Notes under the pieces: generated by a model
What the model was told of the DNA's origin: nothing
Seen by the model: the letters and a program-made list of their open reading frames with translations, nothing else
Database searches by the model: none
Program-made: the position numbers and the translations under genes
In this document: positions 5,453 through 8,823 of the stretch, piece by piece
How the letters are laid out: every line of letters starts with the position of its first letter
How positions within the stretch are numbered: position 1 is the first letter of the stretch
Assembly (NCBI GenBank): GCA_035507915.1
Contig: DATJNS010000420.1
Coordinates: 1-8,823, forward strand
Reading direction: 5' to 3'
Source of the DNA: JACQAI01 sp035507915
GTDB lineage: Bacteria > Pseudomonadota > Alphaproteobacteria > Elsterales > Elsteraceae
DNA length: 8,823 nt

Positions 5453-6733
5453 ATGACGACCACGCGCCGCACCGCGCTCAAAGGGCTGGTCGGCGGCCTC
5501 GCCGGGCTCGCCGCGATGCCGGTGATCGGCGCGCCGGCGATTGCGCAGGCGCGACCGCTCAAGATCGGCATCCTGGCGCCGCGCTCGGGCGTGCTCGGCA
5601 CGGTCGGCGAATGCGGGCTGCGCGGCGTGCAGTGGGGCGTCGACCGCATCAACGCCGAGGGCGGCATCGCCGGCCGCGAGGTCGAACTCGTGATCGAGGA
5701 AGAGACCTCGCCCAGGGATACGATCGACCGCTTGCGCAAGCTCGTGCTGCAGGACGAGGTCGACTGCGTGCAGGGTCTCGTGTCGTCGGGCGTCAGCCTG
5801 TCGTGCGGGCCGGTCGCGGAGCAGATGAAGGCGCTGCTCGTGATGTGGGACGGCACGACCCAGGACGGCGTCGACGAGACGATGCCGCATCCGCGCTACG
5901 TCTTCCGCTCGACCGACAACGAGTGCGAGGCCGTGATGGCCTCGCTCCTGACGGTGAAGCGCTTCAAGGGCAAGTTCGCGAAGGTCGCCGGCATCAACCC
6001 GGATTATTCCTACGGCCGCGACAACTGGGCGACCTTCCTCGCGATCATGAAGAAGTTCGAGATCGACGTGACACCGACGGTCGATCTGTGGCCGAAGGTC
6101 GGCACGATGGACATGAGCTCGCACGTCGCCGCGCTGCAGGCGGCCAAGCCCGACCTGATCTTCTCGTCGCTGCTGGTCGCCGACCTTCCCGTGTTCATGA
6201 AGCAAGGGCACGCCGCGGGGCTGTTCGAGGGTACCCGGCTCGTGTTCCCGGCCGCCGGCTTCCAGCACACCCAGATGAAGAAGGAGTACACCCCAGAGGG
6301 CATGATCTTCGGCCACAACACGCTCTACTTCGCGTTCGCGAACGCGAGCCCGCTGCAGAAGGCGTTCGTCGAGCACTACGAGGAGGCCTACAAGGATTAC
6401 CCGGAATGGGAGGCCGACCGCGCCTACTTCGCCATGGCGGTCTACAAGGCGGGCGTCGAGAAGGCCGCCAGGGCCAAAGGCGGCAGCTGGCCGTCGCAGG
6501 ACGACATCATCGACGCGATGGAAGGCGTCGAGGTCGAGTCGCTGGGCGGCAAGGGGCGGATGCGCGACGACCACATTGCCGAGCAGACCTTCTATCAGGG
6601 CCTGTCGACCTACAAGAATCCCTACGACTTCGTCACCATCGATCTGGTCGACGTGATGTACGCCGACCAGCTGCAGAAGCCACCGGGCGCCGATTTCTGG
6701 AACTGGATCAAGGAAGCCAAATTCCCGGTGTAG
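5453..6733 (+). CDS. ABC transporter substrate-binding protein, Leu/Ile/Val (Peripla_BP_6) type, Tat-exported
   Basis: This encodes 426 residues. The N-terminus TTTRRTALKG has the twin-arginine pair R5-R6, followed by a glycine/alanine-rich core and a likely cleavage after A31-Q32-A33. Folded export through Tat to the periplasm is therefore predicted. The mature chain starts LKIGILAPRSG (36-46) and continues with GVQWGVDRINAEGGIAGREVEL (58-79), the classic opening of type I periplasmic binding proteins of the LivK/urea/amide group. VDCVQGLVSSGVSLS (103-117) and VAGINPDYSYGRD (178-190) fit the usual strand-loop positions around the ligand cleft. The ligand cannot be read from sequence. Length fits the family. 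The protein would deliver ligand to a LivHM/LivGF-type ABC importer, but no such gene lies in the window; the next gene is an unrelated membrane protein. The divergent GntR regulator probably controls it. Confidence 0.92.
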   Translation: MTTTRRTALKGLVGGLAGLAAMPVIGAPAIAQARPLKIGILAPRSGVLGTVGECGLRGVQWGVDRINAEGGIAGREVELVIEEETSPRDTIDRLRKLVLQDEVDCVQGLVSSGVSLSCGPVAEQMKALLVMWDGTTQDGVDETMPHPRYVFRSTDNECEAVMASLLTVKRFKGKFAKVAGINPDYSYGRDNWATFLAIMKKFEIDVTPTVDLWPKVGTMDMSSHVAALQAAKPDLIFSSLLVADLPVFMKQGHAAGLFEGTRLVFPAAGFQHTQMKKEYTPEGMIFGHNTLYFAFANASPLQKAFVEHYEEAYKDYPEWEADRAYFAMAVYKAGVEKAARAKGGSWPSQDDIIDAMEGVEVESLGGKGRMRDDHIAEQTFYQGLSTYKNPYDFVTIDLVDVMYADQLQKPPGADFWNWIKEAKFPV

Positions 6734-6792
6734 TGCACGCGGCGCATCACCCCTCTCGCCACCAGGCTGGTCCAACCGCGACGTGCCCGCCG

Positions 6793-6806
6793 AAGCGGAT
6801 CCGCTT
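6793..6806. repeat. Perfect 14-base palindrome, possible operator
   Basis: AAGCGGATCCGCTT reads identically on both strands. It lies 60 bases after the binding-protein stop and 37 bases before the membrane-protein start, and its last two bases overlap the candidate -35 box TTGCCT (6805-6810). It could be a dimer-binding operator. As RNA it would form only a 5-base-pair stem with a GATC loop, too weak and without T run for a good terminator. Confidence 0.4.
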
Positions 6807-6835
6807 GCCTCGGGCCGCGACCGACCTCATATCCT
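6805..6835 (+). promoter_or_regulatory. Candidate promoter, possibly giving a leaderless mRNA
   Basis: TTGCCT (6805-6810) and TATCCT (6830-6835), 19 bases apart, each match the sigma-70 consensus at four of six positions; the spacing is slightly long. The -10-like box ends seven bases before ATG 6843, so transcription would start at or next to the A of the start codon. The absence of any Shine-Dalgarno upstream of that ATG agrees with a leaderless message. Confidence 0.3.
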
Positions 6836-6842
6836 GTCGCCC

Positions 6843-7379
6843 ATGACCGTGCGCACGCTCCGCATCGCGCTCCGCCGCATCCTCACCCCGCCGCTCGTAA
6901 TCGTGGCGGCAGCGTGGATGCTGCTCGAGGAGGTCCTCTGGGTCCGCCTGGCGGCCCTGGTCGCCCGGCTCGAGCGCCATCCGGCCGTCGCCCGGTTCGA
7001 AGCGCGTCTCGCGCGCCTGCCGCCCTACGTCGCGATGACGTTGTTCGCGGTGCCGACCGCACTGCTCGTGCCCTTCAAGCTCTTCGGCGTCTACCTGATT
7101 GCGACCCGGCATGCGCTGCTCGGCGTCGCCCTCATCGCGGTCGCCAAGGTCAGCATCACGGCAATGGCCGCGCGCCTGTTTGCACTCTGCCGGCCGCAGC
7201 TCATGAGCGTGCGCTGGTTCGCGCGGCTGCACGATTGGCTGTTGCGCTGGCGCGACGATCTCTATCGGCGGGTGCGCGCCATGCCGGGCTGGCAACGCGC
7301 CCACACCATCCTGCGCACCGCGGGCGCGCTGCTCCGCCGGCTGATGGCCGAGCTCGGACTGCGCCGACGCGTCAGCTGA
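6843..7379 (+). CDS. Small membrane protein, function unknown
   Basis: This encodes 178 residues from ATG 6843. The frame extends back to GTG 6783, but the extra 20 residues are polar and nothing favours that start. Three hydrophobic segments are seen at ~17-35, 62-87 and 91-113. The motif LPPYVAMTLFAVPTALLVPFKL (59-80), then HALLGVALIAVAKV (90-103) and RLFALCRPQL (111-120), matches an uncharacterised membrane protein type I recall from alphaproteobacteria, though I cannot name a Pfam family. The region after residue 120 is strongly basic and aromatic (WFARLHDWLLRWRDDLYRRVR) and probably lies in the cytoplasm as amphipathic helices. No catalytic motif is visible. It follows the binding-protein gene by 109 bases with its own candidate promoter, and overlaps the convergent dehydrogenase gene by 8 bases at the stop codons. 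It is probably a real gene with an unknown role. Confidence 0.75.
   Translation: MTVRTLRIALRRILTPPLVIVAAAWMLLEEVLWVRLAALVARLERHPAVARFEARLARLPPYVAMTLFAVPTALLVPFKLFGVYLIATRHALLGVALIAVAKVSITAMAARLFALCRPQLMSVRWFARLHDWLLRWRDDLYRRVRAMPGWQRAHTILRTAGALLRRLMAELGLRRRVS
7372..7379. other. Palindromic overlap holding both stop codons
   Basis: TCAGCTGA is its own reverse complement. Its last three bases (7377-7379) are the TGA stop of the + strand membrane-protein gene, and the complement of its first three (7374-7372) is the TGA stop of the - strand dehydrogenase. The two genes meet tail to tail with no room for a separate terminator. Confidence 0.9.
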
Positions 7380-8475
7380 ACTGGATCACGGCGCGCACCA
7401 GCGAGCCCTGCTTCACGCCGTCGAAACCCTCGTTGATCTGGTCGAGCGCGATCCGGCGGTCGATCAGCTCGTCGAGCTTGAGCTTGCCCTCGAGATAGAG
7501 CCGGGCGAGCCACGGGAAGTCGCGCTGCGGCCGCGCGTTGCCGTAACTCGAGCGTACGATGCGCTTCTCGCCCATCAACGAGCCGAACCGCAGCGAGACG
7601 TGCTTGCTCGGATCGGTCTTGCCAAGGATCACGATGGTGGCACCGGGACGCGCGGCCTCGAGCGTGAGCTGCAGCGGCGCCTCGCCACCGCCGGCCTCGA
7701 AGGCGAAGTCGGCGCCGCGCCCGTGGGTCAACTGGCGGACCCGCGCGATCACGTCGTCGCGAGTCGGGTTGAGGAGGTCGGTCGCGCCCAGCTTGCGCGC
7801 GAGCTCGAGCCGATGGTCGGACAGGTCGACCGCGATGATCGGCTCCGCGCGCGCGATCATCGCGCCCTGCACGGCGTTGAGCCCGACCGCGCCGCAGCCG
7901 ACCACGAGCGCGCTGGCGCCCGGCGACACGCGCGCCATGCGGACCGCGCCGCCGACCCCCGTCATGACGCCGCAGCCGATCAGGCACGCGCGGTCGAACG
8001 GAATCTCCGCCGGCACCTTGATCGCCGATGCCTCGGTGACCACCGCGTATTCGGCATGCGACGACACTGCCATGAAGTGATGCAGGGGCGCGCCGTCGAG
8101 CACAAGGCGCGGCGCGCCGTCGCCGATCGTCCCGTCGCGATGCGCGCCGATGTGGCGATCGCACAGGATCGGGACGTCCTGCTCGCAGTAGAAGCAGTGG
8201 CCACAATGCGGGTTCCACGAGCAGACGACGTGGTCGCCCGGCTTGACCGCGGTGACGGCGGCGCCGACGGCATCGACGATCCCGGCGCCCTCGTGCCCGA
8301 GCACTGCCGGCACGCGCGTCGCGACTGCGCCGTGCATCGCCTCGAGGTCGGTGTGGCACAGCCCGCTCGCGCGCATCCGCACGCCGACGTCGAACGGACC
8401 GAGCGCGCCGGCCTTGACCGTGCGCACCGCGAGGGGCGCGCCGACGCGCTCGAGGACGGCAGCCTTGAACTCCAT
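7372..8475 (-). CDS. Zinc-dependent alcohol dehydrogenase (medium-chain MDR family)
   Basis: This encodes 367 residues of a cytosolic enzyme that oxidises an alcohol to an aldehyde or ketone with NAD(P), or the reverse. The catalytic zinc ligands are intact: C40 in GLCHTD, H61-E62 in GHEGAG and C168 in GCGVMTG. The structural zinc lobe has C91, C94, C97 and C105. The Rossmann motif is GCGAVG (193-198), and D217 at the end of the next strand (AVD) favours NAD over NADP. The segment after the structural zinc plus the GCGVMTG/GGAVR pattern resembles the class III/formaldehyde and NDMA-dependent dehydrogenase branch, but the true substrate is unknown. Length fits the family. The start ATG 8475-8473 has GGGAG (8486-8482) six bases upstream. 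It is divergent from the DUF6166-like gene and convergent with the membrane-protein gene, so it is probably transcribed alone. Confidence 0.93.
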   Translation of the reverse strand: MEFKAAVLERVGAPLAVRTVKAGALGPFDVGVRMRASGLCHTDLEAMHGAVATRVPAVLGHEGAGIVDAVGAAVTAVKPGDHVVCSWNPHCGHCFYCEQDVPILCDRHIGAHRDGTIGDGAPRLVLDGAPLHHFMAVSSHAEYAVVTEASAIKVPAEIPFDRACLIGCGVMTGVGGAVRMARVSPGASALVVGCGAVGLNAVQGAMIARAEPIIAVDLSDHRLELARKLGATDLLNPTRDDVIARVRQLTHGRGADFAFEAGGGEAPLQLTLEAARPGATIVILGKTDPSKHVSLRFGSLMGEKRIVRSSYGNARPQRDFPWLARLYLEGKLKLDELIDRRIALDQINEGFDGVKQGSLVRAVIQFS

Positions 8476-8481
8476 CGCGCT

Positions 8482-8486
8482 CTCCC
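8482..8486 (-). promoter_or_regulatory. Shine-Dalgarno of the alcohol dehydrogenase gene
   Basis: GGGAG on the - strand (8486-8482) lies six bases before ATG 8475-8473 and confirms that start; the frame is also open upstream but overlaps the divergent gene's control region. Confidence 0.7.
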
Positions 8487-8495
8487 GCCAACCGC

Positions 8496-8518
8496 TGATC
8501 GGATGCTAACATATCAGC
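8496..8518. promoter_or_regulatory. AT-rich imperfect inverted repeat in the divergent gap
   Basis: The 68-base gap between the dehydrogenase and the DUF6166-like gene holds TGAT (8496-8499) and ATCA (8513-8516) as the outer arms of an imperfect 21-base inverted repeat. ATATCAGC (8511-8518) within it is identical to 5381-5388 in the GntR/binding-protein gap. It may be a control site for one or both genes. No convincing -35/-10 pair was found on either strand. Confidence 0.25.
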
Positions 8519-8543
8519 CATCGACGGACCGGGGAGGCGCGAC

Positions 8544-8823
8544 ATGAAGGTCTACGAGGGCGGCCGCAGCCTGGACGGCGCGGTCGTCACGGTCGACGGC
8601 AAACGGCTGCCGCCGCGCTTCGATCTCAGGAAGCTGTCGCCGGCCGGCTTCGAATGGACCTACGAGGGCGCCGGCCCGGCGCAGCTTGCGCTGGCGCTGC
8701 TCGCCGATCATCTGGGCGACGACACCAAGGCGCTCGCGCTCTACGAGCCGTTCATGCGCGCGGTCGTCGCCGAGCTCGACAACGCCTGGCGGCTGACCTC
8801 GAGCGACATCGACCAGGCGCTCG
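8544..8823 (+). CDS. DUF6166-like protein (3' partial)
   Basis: The gene starts at ATG 8544 behind a strong Shine-Dalgarno (GGGGAGG at 8531-8537, six bases upstream) and is cut by the window end after 93 full codons. The visible protein begins MKVYEGGRSLDGAVVTVDG and contains GFEWTYEGAGPAQLALALLADHLGD (residues ~35-59), then W82-R-L-T. I recall this W-x-Y-x-G-x-GPAQLALALL-x-D-x-LGD core from the small DUF6166 proteins of bacteria and phages, whose function is unknown. Those are only about 90-100 residues long, so little is probably missing. No signal peptide or membrane helix is seen, so it is probably cytoplasmic. It is divergent from the alcohol dehydrogenase. The family assignment is from memory. 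Confidence 0.7.
   Translation, partial: MKVYEGGRSLDGAVVTVDGKRLPPRFDLRKLSPAGFEWTYEGAGPAQLALALLADHLGDDTKALALYEPFMRAVVAELDNAWRLTSSDIDQAL

Noticed and set aside
5384..6775. A 463-residue - strand open frame opposite the binding-protein gene
   Set aside because: Histidine/arginine/aspartate-rich antisense shadow with no recognisable fold, while the + strand protein is a clear family member.
6793..6806. Intrinsic terminator for the binding-protein gene
   Set aside because: The palindrome allows only a 5-base-pair stem with a 4-base loop and no T run follows.
5332..6846. A 504-residue + strand open frame overlapping the binding-protein gene
   Set aside because: It is an arginine-rich out-of-frame shadow of the 5453-6733 gene, without domain patterns or a ribosome-binding site.
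7600..8547. A 315-residue + strand open frame opposite the alcohol dehydrogenase
   Set aside because: Antisense shadow of a dehydrogenase with all zinc ligands; its sequence is biased and motif-free.
1..8823. CRISPR array, tRNA/rRNA genes, insertion sequences or phage genes
   Set aside because: No regularly spaced repeats, cloverleaf-like segments, transposase or integrase motifs, or terminal inverted repeats were seen on either strand.

Overview
The window is GC-rich (about 70 % by eye, strong G/C bias at third codon positions). Twin-arginine branched-chain-type binding proteins, FCD/GntR regulators, medium-chain alcohol dehydrogenases and a NEW3-domain/ABC-2 cassette suggest an alphaproteobacterium (Rhodospirillales/Hyphomicrobiales type). 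This assignment rests on protein style, not on a marker gene. There are nine protein genes, two of them cut by the window edges. I see no RNA genes, insertion sequences, phage genes or CRISPR array.

Layout. (1) 1-807 (+): 3' part of a cysteine-rich CCG-domain iron-sulfur protein of the heterodisulfide-reductase B type. A GC-rich inverted repeat spans its stop codon. (2) 823-1329 (+): a small putative lipoprotein of unknown function, clearly poorer in GC than everything around it. (3) 4501-1418 (-): a tightly packed three-gene operon. It encodes a secreted, C-terminally membrane-anchored protein with three Ig-like NEW3 repeats, then an ABC ATPase (ATGA stop/start overlap), then an ABC-2 type permease (11-base overlap). 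Together these look like one export or membrane-remodelling ABC system. (4) 5366-4653 (-) and 5453-6733 (+): a GntR/FCD regulator divergent from a Tat-exported Leu/Ile/Val-type substrate-binding protein. The 86-base gap holds a candidate promoter and an AT-rich direct repeat. No LivHMGF partners are visible. (5) 6843-7379 (+): a small three-helix membrane protein with no Shine-Dalgarno sequence, preceded by a perfect 14-base palindrome and a -10-like box placed so that the mRNA could be leaderless. (6) 8475-7372 (-): a zinc-dependent NAD(P) alcohol dehydrogenase that converges on the membrane-protein gene; the two genes share an 8-base palindrome that supplies both stop codons. (7) 8544-8823 (+): a DUF6166-like protein, divergent from the dehydrogenase and cut by the window end.

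How they may work together. The NEW3/ATPase/permease set is a convincing functional unit. The GntR regulator very probably controls the divergent binding protein, and perhaps itself. The other neighbours look like ordinary chromosomal genes without a clear common pathway. I found no obviously new defence, mobile or biosynthetic system. The most interesting leads are the NEW3-ABC exporter, the low-GC orphan lipoprotein, the FCD regulator with an eroded metal site, and the palindrome/leaderless promoter arrangement.
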